NCBI RefSeq assembly: GCF_002872335.1 | Contig: NZ_NJAG01000011.1 | Location: 62,001-126,000 of the forward strand | Direction of reading: 5' to 3' | Source: Siphonobacter sp. BAB-5405 | GTDB taxonomy: Bacteria; Bacteroidota; Bacteroidia; Cytophagales; Spirosomataceae | DNA length: 64,000 nt | Part shown: positions 9,383 through 17,411 of the stretch, piece by piece | How the letters are laid out: each line of letters opens with the position of its first letter | How positions within the stretch are numbered: the stretch's first letter is position 1 | The notes under the pieces: model-generated | What the model was told of the DNA's origin: nothing | The model's database searches: none | The model's input: only the letters and a program-made list of their open reading frames with translations | Made by a program: the position numbers and the translations under genes

Positions 9383-9441
9383 GATTTAATATCACCCTTC
9401 TCAGGGAATGTTGACAATACATCCACCCAGTGGATTGGCTG

Positions 9442-9449
9442 CAAAAATA
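9442..9449 (-). promoter_or_regulatory. Candidate -7 element for lysS
   Basis: On the minus strand this reads TATTTTTG, an exact match to the Bacteroidota -7 consensus TANNTTTG, about 60 bp upstream of the lysS start. No good -33 TTTG is seen at the expected spacing. Confidence 0.45.
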
Positions 9450-9528
9450 ACCATTGCGGACTGCTCCGTTAGCATAAATACCTGCTCAATTTTAAGGTTT
9501 TATTCTTTCGCTACCTTTTAACTATCCT

Positions 9529-9536
9529 TAGCTTTG
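9529..9536 (+). promoter_or_regulatory. Candidate -7 element for rpoN
   Basis: TAGCTTTG matches TANNTTTG exactly. Transcription would start near 9542, just before the first ATG (9553) and about 55 bp before the ATG at 9598 that I prefer as the start. Confidence 0.5.
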
Positions 9537-9597
9537 TAGAAATCACCGCCCCATGTACTCATTTAATGGGTATGGGGACCTTTTACTAGGAAGAGAT

Positions 9598-11040
9598 ATG
9601 CAGCGACTGACCCAAACGCAACGCCAAACGCTGAAGTTTTCACCCCTGCAGATTCAGATGTTGAATTTGCTGGGTCTGAATACCTTGGAATTGGAGCAGC
9701 GAATAAAAGATGAGCTGGAAGAAAATCCGGTACTGGAAGAAGGCGTTGAAACGCCCGAACAAGCAGAAGAAAATTCCGACGGTCTGGATGACTTCCAACC
9801 CGAAGGCAATGATTTACCCACCGATGATTTTCGGGACTGGGATGAATTTGCCGATGATGACATTCCTGAATACAAAACCCGGTCGGATAACTTTGCCGCC
9901 GACGAGGATTTCTATACTTCTCCCATCGTTCAGCTGAATACCTGGCGGGAGGAACTCAAAGAACAGGTAGGTACGCTTGAATTAACCGAGCGGCAGCGAT
10001 TGATTGCTGATTTCATCGTGGACTCGCTCGATGATGATGGCTTTCTGAAGTACGACGCCTACAACATCGCGGACGACATTAGCTTTACCAATAACATCTG
10101 GGTAGAAGAATCGGAGATAGAAGAAATTCTTCCCCTGATCCGCTCGCTCGACCCACCGGGTGTGGCCGCCCGCGACCTGCAGGATTGTTTACTGTTACAA
10201 CTGGAACGCAAGCCGCATACGCCCGAAAATACGTTGAGTATAGAAGTCGTACGGCGGCACATGCACGAACTGGCAGGACGAAATTACGAGAAAATCATGC
10301 GGGTGATGAACCTGGACAACGAACAGTTGAAGGAAGTACTCGGCGTGATTGCTCACCTGAACCCCAAACCCGTAGTGGGTGGACAAAGCAGTAGTCTGGT
10401 CGTTAATGAGAATATTCTGCCCGAGTACTTTGTTACGAACGATAATGGTCTTTTTGAAGTAAACCTCAATGGTCGCGACTTACCCAGCATCCGGCTGAGT
10501 AAGGCAGTAGTCGAAATGGCCGAATCCCGCAACAAAAGTGACCGGGCCACGGCTCAGTTCGTTAAAAGCAAGCTGGCTTCGGCCCGCTGGTTTATCGATG
10601 CTCTGAAGCAACGCGAGCAAACCATGCTGAATACGATGCGGGCCATCATTGAGTTTCAGAAGGACTACTTCATAACGGGCGATGTACGGCAGCTTAGACC
10701 CATGATTCTCAAGGATATTGCTGACCGCATTGGCATGGACATTTCGACCATTTCACGGGTTACTTCGGGCAAATACGCTCAAACGCCTTTCGGGATCATT
10801 CACCTGAAAGACCTGTTTACCGAGGGCGTAAAAAACGACGAAGGTGAAGAGGTTTCTAACCGTGAGATCCAACAGGCCATCGTTGAAATCATCGAAAAAG
10901 AAGACAAGCAGTCGCCGTATACCGACCAGCAGATTCAGGAACTATTGACGGAGAAAGGGTATCCGGTTGCCCGACGTACGGTGGCCAAATACCGTGAACA
11001 ACTGAACATACCCATTGCCAAAATTCGCCGGGAACTTTAG
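9598..11040 (+). CDS. rpoN: RNA polymerase sigma-54 factor
   Basis: Sigma-54 directs RNA polymerase to -24/-12 promoters and needs an AAA+ activator. The protein has the Q/L-rich activator-interacting N-terminus (LTQTQRQTLKFSPLQIQML), an acidic region (about residues 45-100), the core-binding domain, the HTH region (ISTISRVTSGKY) and the diagnostic RpoN box ARRTVAKYRE near the C-terminus. I chose the ATG at 9598 because family homology begins there; an in-frame ATG at 9553 would add 15 residues of unrelated sequence. A strong hairpin follows the stop. No sigma-54 activator gene is in the window. Confidence 0.96.
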   Translation: MQRLTQTQRQTLKFSPLQIQMLNLLGLNTLELEQRIKDELEENPVLEEGVETPEQAEENSDGLDDFQPEGNDLPTDDFRDWDEFADDDIPEYKTRSDNFAADEDFYTSPIVQLNTWREELKEQVGTLELTERQRLIADFIVDSLDDDGFLKYDAYNIADDISFTNNIWVEESEIEEILPLIRSLDPPGVAARDLQDCLLLQLERKPHTPENTLSIEVVRRHMHELAGRNYEKIMRVMNLDNEQLKEVLGVIAHLNPKPVVGGQSSSLVVNENILPEYFVTNDNGLFEVNLNGRDLPSIRLSKAVVEMAESRNKSDRATAQFVKSKLASARWFIDALKQREQTMLNTMRAIIEFQKDYFITGDVRQLRPMILKDIADRIGMDISTISRVTSGKYAQTPFGIIHLKDLFTEGVKNDEGEEVSNREIQQAIVEIIEKEDKQSPYTDQQIQELLTEKGYPVARRTVAKYREQLNIPIAKIRREL

Positions 11041-11062
11041 CATCCATTACTCATAAATTAAT

Positions 11063-11096
11063 AAAAAGGCGGATCGTAGATACGATCCGCCTTTTT
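11063..11096 (+). terminator. Terminator after rpoN
   Basis: A perfect 16-bp stem (11063-11078 with 11081-11096) with A and T runs at the two outer ends, so it could terminate transcription from either direction. Confidence 0.85.
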
Positions 11097-11170
11097 ATTG
11101 ACAGGCTGTACAGGAAGAAACTCACCTTCCCATACGTACAACTCCGCGTTTAATCAGGCAACCTGTAAAC

Positions 11171-11203
11171 AAAAAAGGCTCCACTTGTAGCGGAGCCTTT
11201 TTT
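11171..11203 (-). terminator. Terminator of the 603-residue protein gene
   Basis: A 12-bp stem (11171-11182 with 11192-11203) with a 9-base loop ends in a run of T on the minus strand, 16 bp after the stop of the gene at 11219. Confidence 0.8.
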
Positions 11204-11218
11204 GTTACTCAGGAAAGA

Positions 11219-13030
11219 TTAGTTTCTTCTTCTAGGCTTTCCTTTTTTAGCCTTACGGCCTTCTTGTTCGATGATACGTTGTTTCTCTTCTTCCGTAATC
11301 TGACGAATACTGGTTTTAGAGATGATGTATTTACCTTTCGAACGAGTGATGGTTACCTGGTAATCACCTAAGTGACGAACCACTTCACCGTTTGCTTTCA
11401 CTTCATCGATTTCGTAGATAGCCTTGAAGTATCTTGGACGCTTCATGCTAGATACCAGAGCATCGAATTGAGCAGGAACTGCGATTTCGATATCGTCTTT
11501 CAGTTCTTCGAAAGCGTTCAGCTTAGCTTGTTCCAGTTCTTGCGTATACGTTCCGTACAGGGTGCGTTTGCGGTACGTACCACTTGCTTGACGCGTTCCA
11601 TCGCAGTAGCAGTAGCATTGTACTGAATCACGGCCTACTACCGTAGAGTAGTATGCAGAAACTTCAACTAAGCGGTGACGGAAGCGAGTTTTTTCTTCAA
11701 CAACTTTCGGAGCTGCTTTTTCGAAACCGAAGCTTGCCGTAGCTACTTCAGAGATACAACGTCCACACTTGTTGTTACGCTCTGAGTGAACCGTTACGTA
11801 GTAGAATTCCGTTTGAGCGATCGAGTCACCCGGGAATTTCAAATCCTGAGGCCATTCGAAGCTACGTTCGGTCGTACTCTTCAGTGAGTATACGATTTCA
11901 TCCGAGTTCGGAGATTTCTTATGAACATTCACCGTATACGTTTCGCCAGCTTCTGAGCTTCCACTCGTCCAGGTAACTTTTGGATAGGTACCGGCCCGGA
12001 AGAACGTGTTCGCTAACGAATCTTTTACTGTCAGACCCGTGATTGTTTGATCACCCAGCGTCACACCCGTAATCGTCGGAGCTACGCAAGTGGGGCATTC
12101 AGCCGGAGCCACTTGTACCAGCGTCGTACGGTTGAACGATTTGCGAAGAGCTAATTGCAGAGCCCAGCCACCATGCTTACGCTTGAATTCCCAGATGTGA
12201 GCTGCGTTATCTTGCGTAAAGTAGTTTACCTGCGTGTAGAAACCGCTGATTTGTGCTCCACCGTACCAGTTATTACCGAAGGGGAAGAAGGCTCCAATGT
12301 GTCCTTTAACGCCTGGGTGTAATAGTTTGTCCGTCGGAGAAACCATTGAAATCAACTGGTTGTTGCGGGTGTCAATTGCACCAATCATCGCTGACTGTGT
12401 ACGGAAAACCCCTCCTTTTACAGCAGCTTCCAGGAAGCTACTCTGTGGTTTCTTCGTCAGATCGTATGAAATAACGGGACCGACTAAGAGGAACATGTCT
12501 TCAGAAGCACGCTTTCTAATGTCGATGTTATCTGCACCAATGTTTGCAGCTGCAGGTTGATTCAGAAGGTAGTTACGGTACGCTCCACGAACGAAGAACG
12601 TTTGCCAGCCCCCTTCAACGCCCAAACCAAATTTGAAACGATTTTCAGGTCTGAAGAAATAATCCGCTCCTACAGAAACGTTCAGACCAAAGCCGTTAAA
12701 CAGGGAGCGATCGCGGTGATCGTTAAAGGTGCCGTTCCAAGTGCCGCAATAGGCAATACCTGGACCAAATGGGATGGCAAGACGCCAGGGTGATTTTCCA
12801 AGAACCGGAATGTACGTGATCGTGTCACAAGCGGTCAGAGAGTCACCAACAGTAATGTACGTTGATGAGGTTTGTGCGTTCAAAGCCTGCTTCCGCCACT
12901 GGCGTAACGTTAGACGTTTGCTAGAGGTTGACGGATCGGTGGTCTGAGCTGTTGCTTTGAATTGGGTTGAACAAAGTAAAATTGCTAAAATTCCCCACCC
13001 CATGCACAACGAGCGGTAGATACTCTTCAT
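11219..13030 (-). CDS. Unrecognised secreted, probably outer-membrane protein
   Basis: I do not recognise a named family. The 603-residue protein begins with a signal peptide (hydrophobic core then FKATAQ, residues 1-29). Residues about 75-310 look like an outer-membrane beta-barrel (alternating aromatic/Gly strands such as FGLGVEGGWQTFFVRG and GHIGAFFPFGNNWYGG). Residues about 320-430 resemble an Ig-like domain containing paired cysteines (CPTC, CGRC). A C-terminal alpha/beta region (about 450-580) contains a CYCYC cluster and ends in a very basic tail KKGKPRRRN. The gene is monocistronic, with a TANNTTTG element 60 bp upstream and a strong terminator. A cell-surface structural or binding role is only a guess. 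Confidence 0.7.
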   Translation of the reverse strand: MKSIYRSLCMGWGILAILLCSTQFKATAQTTDPSTSSKRLTLRQWRKQALNAQTSSTYITVGDSLTACDTITYIPVLGKSPWRLAIPFGPGIAYCGTWNGTFNDHRDRSLFNGFGLNVSVGADYFFRPENRFKFGLGVEGGWQTFFVRGAYRNYLLNQPAAANIGADNIDIRKRASEDMFLLVGPVISYDLTKKPQSSFLEAAVKGGVFRTQSAMIGAIDTRNNQLISMVSPTDKLLHPGVKGHIGAFFPFGNNWYGGAQISGFYTQVNYFTQDNAAHIWEFKRKHGGWALQLALRKSFNRTTLVQVAPAECPTCVAPTITGVTLGDQTITGLTVKDSLANTFFRAGTYPKVTWTSGSSEAGETYTVNVHKKSPNSDEIVYSLKSTTERSFEWPQDLKFPGDSIAQTEFYYVTVHSERNNKCGRCISEVATASFGFEKAAPKVVEEKTRFRHRLVEVSAYYSTVVGRDSVQCYCYCDGTRQASGTYRKRTLYGTYTQELEQAKLNAFEELKDDIEIAVPAQFDALVSSMKRPRYFKAIYEIDEVKANGEVVRHLGDYQVTITRSKGKYIISKTSIRQITEEEKQRIIEQEGRKAKKGKPRRRN

Positions 13031-13090
13031 AGTTTGTGTGTTTTTGTTTGATAAGTCGCTAAGCTAAACAACAGCAATGAAGTACTTTCT

Positions 13091-13098
13091 CAAATATA
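13091..13098 (-). promoter_or_regulatory. Candidate -7 element for the 603-residue protein gene
   Basis: The minus strand reads TATATTTG, an exact TANNTTTG match, giving a leader of roughly 55 bases. A TTTG lies at 13124-13127, but its 25-base spacing is longer than usual. Confidence 0.45.
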
Positions 13099-13282
13099 CG
13101 GAGAAATTTGACTTTCAGTTCCACAAAGTAAACTAAGTCCCAGTGACATTGTTTACTTCCCAGAGAATAATTTATCGAAAGGATACTTCGCTGTAATAAA
13201 TATAATAACTGTGCCAAGTGGCCAAATACCGTATAATAATTTCTATATTATTCTATCCTCTAATCCTAACTTATTGATTTAA

Positions 13283-13322
13283 AAACCAGTACCTAAGCAA
13301 GTTTTTGCTCAAGTACTGGTTT
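13283..13322 (-). terminator. Terminator of the sdhCAB operon
   Basis: The 10-bp outer stem (13283-13292 with 13313-13322) encloses a second short stem (AGCAA/TTGCT). On the minus strand it ends in a TTTTT run, 15 bp after the sdhB stop. Confidence 0.8.
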
Positions 13323-13337
13323 ATCATTAATTTATAA

Positions 13338-14087
13338 TTAATCTTTTGTACCAATTTCTGCCACAAAAAATTCGCGGTTCATACGGGCAATATTTTCCAT
13401 GCTGATGCCTTTCGGGCACTCGGCAGCACAGGCTCCCGTGTTGGTACAGGCTCCAAAGCCTTCTTCGTCCATCTGGGCTACCATTTTCTTGGCTCGTGCG
13501 GTCCGTTCGGCTTCACCCTGCGGTAACAGGGCTAACTGAGAGATTTTAGCCGAAGTAAACAGCATCGCCGAAGCGTTTTTACAAGCGGCTACACAGGCTC
13601 CGCAACCAATACAGGCTGCTGCCATGAAGGAAGCATCTGCGTTTTCTTTGGCAACCGGGATCGCATTTGCATCCTGAGCATTACCCGTATTGACCGAAAT
13701 ATACCCACCTGCCGAAATAATCCGGTCGAAGGCGGCACGGTCTGTTACCAGATCTTTGATAACCGGGAATGCCTGAGCCCGCCAGGGTTCTACTACAATC
13801 GTATCGCCATCTTTGAAGCTACGCATGTGCAGTTGGCAGGTAGTTACGCCCTGTAAGGGTCCATGAGGACGACCGTTGATGTACATGGAACAGGCTCCGC
13901 AGATCCCTTCACGGCAATCGTGATCGAAGGATACGGGGTCTTTGCCTTCGTGTACGAGTTGCTCGTTCAGTACATCAAACATTTCCAGGAACGACATATC
14001 CTCGGAAATGCCGGAAAGCTGGTAGGTTTCCATCCGGCCTTCCGTTCTACTATTTTTTTGACGCCACACCTGGAGCGTCAGATTCAT
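13338..14087 (-). CDS. sdhB: Succinate dehydrogenase/fumarate reductase iron-sulfur subunit
   Basis: This roughly 249-residue subunit passes electrons from the flavoprotein to the quinone site. It has the N-terminal [2Fe-2S] ligands ([15 protein letters not shown] then TTCQL) and two C-terminal ferredoxin-like motifs, [14 protein letters not shown] and [14 protein letters not shown], for the [4Fe-4S] and [3Fe-4S] clusters. I place the start at the ATG complement 14085-14087 ([12 protein letters not shown]), where family similarity starts; an in-frame ATG at 14097-14099 would add four residues. It is the last gene of sdhCAB, 42 bp after sdhA, followed by a clear terminator. Confidence 0.96.
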   Translation of the reverse strand: MNLTLQVWRQKNSRTEGRMETYQLSGISEDMSFLEMFDVLNEQLVHEGKDPVSFDHDCREGICGACSMYINGRPHGPLQGVTTCQLHMRSFKDGDTIVVEPWRAQAFPVIKDLVTDRAAFDRIISAGGYISVNTGNAQDANAIPVAKENADASFMAAACIGCGACVAACKNASAMLFTSAKISQLALLPQGEAERTARAKKMVAQMDEEGFGACTNTGACAAECPKGISMENIARMNREFFVAEIGTKD

Positions 14088-14129
14088 ATTACCTTCCATT
14101 GTTTCGTTAACTCTCTAATTGTTAACCTA

Positions 14130-16118
14130 TTACTTATAAGAACGCTGGGCGATTTTGATGTTCTCGTAGTTGAGTTCTTCTTTGTGAAGCTCCCACTGCG
14201 ATTCACCCTGATATTCCCAAGCGGATACGTACATGTAATTCTCGTCGTCGCGTTTCGCTTCGCCTTCTTCCGTCTGATATTCTTCGCGGAAGTGACCGCC
14301 GCAGGATTCATTGCGATCCAGAGCGTCCATACACATCAGTTCGCCCAGCTCAATAAAGTCAGCCACGCGGTTCGCCTTATCCAGTTCTGGGTTGAACTCA
14401 TCTACGTCACCCATAACTTTCACATTCGACCAGAATTCTTTTTTCAATGCACGAATTTCCTGGATGGCTTCTTTCAAACCCTGCTCATTACGGGCCATTC
14501 CACACTTATCCCACATGATCTTACCCAGTTCTTTGTGGTAAGCTTCGGGAGATTTCGTGCCTTTGATCGAAATCAGTTTAGTGATCCGGTCGTTTACTTC
14601 TTTCTCAGCCTGTACGAAGGCAGGGTGATCCGTTGAAATCGCTTTCGTCCGGATTTCGCTCGCCAGATACGCTCCAATCGTATAAGGAATTACGAAGTAA
14701 CCATCGGCCAGCCCCTGCATCAGGGCTGAAGCTCCCAGACGGTTCGCTCCGTGATCGGAGAAGTTGGCTTCGCCCAGGGCATACAGACCGGGTACCGTCG
14801 TCATCAGGTTGTAATCCACCCAAAGACCTCCCATGGTGTAGTGAACGGCTGGGTAAATACGCATTGGCACCTGATACGGATCTTCACCCGTAATCTGCTT
14901 ATACATATCGAAAAGGTTACCGTATTTCTCTTTTACGACGGCCTTTCCTAACTGAAGAATCTGATCGGCTGAGGCATTGTGGATACCTCTTTTATTTACT
15001 TCACCTTTACCGTACCGCTCATAGGCTGCGTAGTAGTCCAGGTAAACGGCCATTTTCGAAGTCCCTACCCCATAGCCTGCGTCGCAACGCTCCTTGGCGG
15101 CACGGCTGGCAATATCCCGGGGTACGAGGTTACCGAAAGCCGGGTAACGACGCTCGAGGTAATAATCACGCTCGTCTTCGGGAATCTGATCTGCGGGACG
15201 ATTGTCATCTTTCTTCTTAGGAACCCAGATCCGACCGTCATTCCGTAAGGATTCGGACATCAGCGTCAGTTTCGACTGATGATCGCCCGATACCGGAATA
15301 CACGTGGGGTGAATTTGCGTAAAGCAGGGATTTCCGAAGAAAGCTCCTTTTTTATGAGCTTTCCAGGCAGCCGTTACGTTGGAACCCATGGCGTTCGTTG
15401 ACAGGTAGAATACGTTTCCGTACCCTCCTGAACAAATCAGAACCGCATGACCAAAGTGACGCTCAAGTTCACCCGTAATCAGGTTACGAGCAATGATCCC
15501 CCGGCATTTGCCGTCAATCATTACGACGTCAAGCATTTCGTGGCGGGTATACATCGCAATGTTCCCGGCTCCTACCTGACGCTGTAGACCTGAATAGGCT
15601 CCCAGCAGCAATTGCTGACCCGTTTGACCTGCCGCATAGAACGTACGTTGAACCTGCGTACCACCGAATGAACGGTTGGAAAGCAGTCCGCCGTATTCAC
15701 GGGCAAAGGGGACCCCAGCGGCTACGCACTGGTCAATGATGTTACCTGATACCTCAGCCAAACGATATACGTTAGACTCCCGGGCCCGGTAATCGCCACC
15801 TTTAATCGTATCGTAGAACAAACGGTAGACAGAGTCACCATCGTTCTGATAGTTTTTAGCAGCGTTGATTCCACCCTGAGCTGCAATGGAGTGAGCCCGA
15901 CGAGGGGAATCCTGAAAACAAAACGCTTTTACTTTATAACCTAATTCCGCCAAAGTTGCAGCTGCCGAAGCTCCTGCAAGCCCCGTACCAATGACGATGA
16001 TTTCCAGACTCCGTTTATTGGCAGGGTTAACGAGCGGCACGGTCGAGCGGTACTTTGTCCACTTCGTCTCCAGCGGCCCGTCAGGTATTTTGGCATCCAA
16101 TTTGGGTGATGTTGCCAT
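14130..16118 (-). CDS. sdhA: Succinate dehydrogenase/fumarate reductase flavoprotein subunit
   Basis: The 662-residue catalytic subunit interconverts succinate and fumarate. It shows the FAD dinucleotide-binding motif [17 protein letters not shown] near residue 46, the covalent-flavin histidine region [15 protein letters not shown] near 95 and the active-site HPTCIP-type segment ([13 protein letters not shown]), with Arg-rich substrate loops near [10 protein letters not shown]. The length matches the long form found with B-type, menaquinone-linked complexes of Bacteroidota. It lies between sdhC and sdhB on the same strand. Direction of catalysis cannot be read from sequence. Confidence 0.97.
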   Translation of the reverse strand: MATSPKLDAKIPDGPLETKWTKYRSTVPLVNPANKRSLEIIVIGTGLAGASAAATLAELGYKVKAFCFQDSPRRAHSIAAQGGINAAKNYQNDGDSVYRLFYDTIKGGDYRARESNVYRLAEVSGNIIDQCVAAGVPFAREYGGLLSNRSFGGTQVQRTFYAAGQTGQQLLLGAYSGLQRQVGAGNIAMYTRHEMLDVVMIDGKCRGIIARNLITGELERHFGHAVLICSGGYGNVFYLSTNAMGSNVTAAWKAHKKGAFFGNPCFTQIHPTCIPVSGDHQSKLTLMSESLRNDGRIWVPKKKDDNRPADQIPEDERDYYLERRYPAFGNLVPRDIASRAAKERCDAGYGVGTSKMAVYLDYYAAYERYGKGEVNKRGIHNASADQILQLGKAVVKEKYGNLFDMYKQITGEDPYQVPMRIYPAVHYTMGGLWVDYNLMTTVPGLYALGEANFSDHGANRLGASALMQGLADGYFVIPYTIGAYLASEIRTKAISTDHPAFVQAEKEVNDRITKLISIKGTKSPEAYHKELGKIMWDKCGMARNEQGLKEAIQEIRALKKEFWSNVKVMGDVDEFNPELDKANRVADFIELGELMCMDALDRNESCGGHFREEYQTEEGEAKRDDENYMYVSAWEYQGESQWELHKEELNYENIKIAQRSYK

Positions 16119-16206
16119 GGAATGATTTCAGTTTATAAACTCCGGATAATTCCGGACTGATGACTAACGAGAATACACACGCCTTCACTAAGGTTGAAGG
16201 CAAAGG

Positions 16207-16995
16207 TTACGCTCCTAAACTCTTAATGTAAAAATAAATCGGCATGGCTGCAAAAGCCAGCGGGATACCAATACCAAATACCCACACGCCCAGAAAACGG
16301 ATCAGCGGATTATACTTGGGGTGATTCCAGCCTAGTGTCTGGAAGGCACTCCAGAAGCCGTGCACCAGGTGATAGGCCAGTGCCGCCATTCCCAGTACAT
16401 AAAAGAGTACCAGCAGTGGATTAGAGAAAGCTACGGTCGTTTCCTTGTACAAATCCTTTACAATCGTAACACGGGTTTGTGAATCTTCACGTACGTACTC
16501 TTCCAGCCGGCCCTTAATCGGTTGTCCCGTATACGGCGTAGAAGAAATTTCACCCGTTACCAGGCTTTCTTCGTACTGACGATACGGTACATCTCCATAA
16601 TGATACACATACCAGAAATCGTGCATGTGTACCACAATGTACAGCAACAGCATCGTACCCAGCAGGGCCATGTTACGGCTTGCCCAGGTACTTTGGTTAT
16701 GAACGACTACATACCGCTGTGCCCCACGAGCTTTGCGGTTGTCTTTTGCCAGCCACAGACCCTGGACGGCATGCCAGAGAATGAATGCATACAAGCCGTA
16801 GGAAACGACCCGAATGGGCGTGAACGTAGACATGAAGGCAGCGTACTTATTAAAGCCATAGCCTTCATCGTGATTGAACAATTGCAGGTTACCGCTCACG
16901 TGTACCACCAGGAAAGTACATAAGAACAACCCGGTTAAGGACATAATGAGCTTGCGGCCCAGCGAACTCGAAAAAGTTTGTGTGACCCAGGACAT
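16207..16995 (-). CDS. sdhC: Succinate dehydrogenase cytochrome b subunit
   Basis: This 262-residue integral membrane subunit anchors SdhAB and carries the quinone site and haems. Five hydrophobic segments are visible, near residues 15-35, 60-82, 100-125, 180-205 and 225-255, with conserved His residues in the membrane segments (for example LFLCTFLVVHVSGN, YIVVHMHDFWYVYHYG, YHLVHGFWSA) as expected for the dihaem B-type family. It is the first gene of the operon; a well-formed promoter lies 60 bp upstream. Confidence 0.94.
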   Translation of the reverse strand: MSWVTQTFSSSLGRKLIMSLTGLFLCTFLVVHVSGNLQLFNHDEGYGFNKYAAFMSTFTPIRVVSYGLYAFILWHAVQGLWLAKDNRKARGAQRYVVVHNQSTWASRNMALLGTMLLLYIVVHMHDFWYVYHYGDVPYRQYEESLVTGEISSTPYTGQPIKGRLEEYVREDSQTRVTIVKDLYKETTVAFSNPLLVLFYVLGMAALAYHLVHGFWSAFQTLGWNHPKYNPLIRFLGVWVFGIGIPLAFAAMPIYFYIKSLGA

Positions 16996-17411
16996 CGTTT
17001 TTTGACTCGAAGAACAGTTAAAAATGGTAGGGAACCAACCCTTAATTAGGCATCAAAACTACGGCACAAACGGTGGGTTGCCAAAGTCGATTTCTGATTT
17101 TTTGCTAATTAAAAATACCTTTTGCTTCCGAAAAGCGTTCAGCATTTGAAATTAGTGCCCGCTTCAAGGCTGGTCAAGCTCTGTTTCAGTACCTTATTGT
17201 CAGAACATTTTCCCCCAGGAAAAAAACTTCTTTAGCAGTGAAAAAGTTTGTTGTAAAAACAATTGTTTTCAGAATTGAAAGAACATTCAAATCTGTACCT
17301 TGGCCCTGCATTACACCCGTACCTTTACAAGCCTGTTTTTGAGGCATCTGTACCGATTACCGCTATTTTTTGAATACTACCGAACTGATTGTCTGATTAT
17401 ACCAGCGTAGC
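16996..17411. other. Intergenic region between divergent sdhC and the T9SS type B gene
   Basis: This 416-bp A/T-rich region contains the sdh promoter (17054-17085) and, for the rightward gene, a weaker candidate at 17275-17303 (TTG, 18 bases, TACCTTGG). No ORF or RNA gene was seen. Confidence 0.55.
17054..17085 (-). promoter_or_regulatory. Promoter of the sdhCAB operon
   Basis: On the minus strand TTTG (17082-17085) is followed after 20 bases by TAGTTTTG (17054-17061), an exact TTTG-N20-TANNTTTG promoter of the Bacteroidota primary sigma factor. Confidence 0.7.

Larger units (their letters stand above)
13031..13337. other. Intergenic region between the 603-residue protein gene and sdhB
   Basis: This 307-bp A/T-rich stretch holds the promoter of the 603-residue protein gene (13091-13098) and the terminator of the sdh operon (13283-13322). 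I see no ORF or RNA gene in it. Confidence 0.6.

Noticed and set aside
13863-14636. Plus-strand ORF of 257 codons
   Set aside because: It lies antisense across the well-supported sdhB and sdhA genes and its translation is F/V-rich with no domain, as expected for the complement of a conserved gene.
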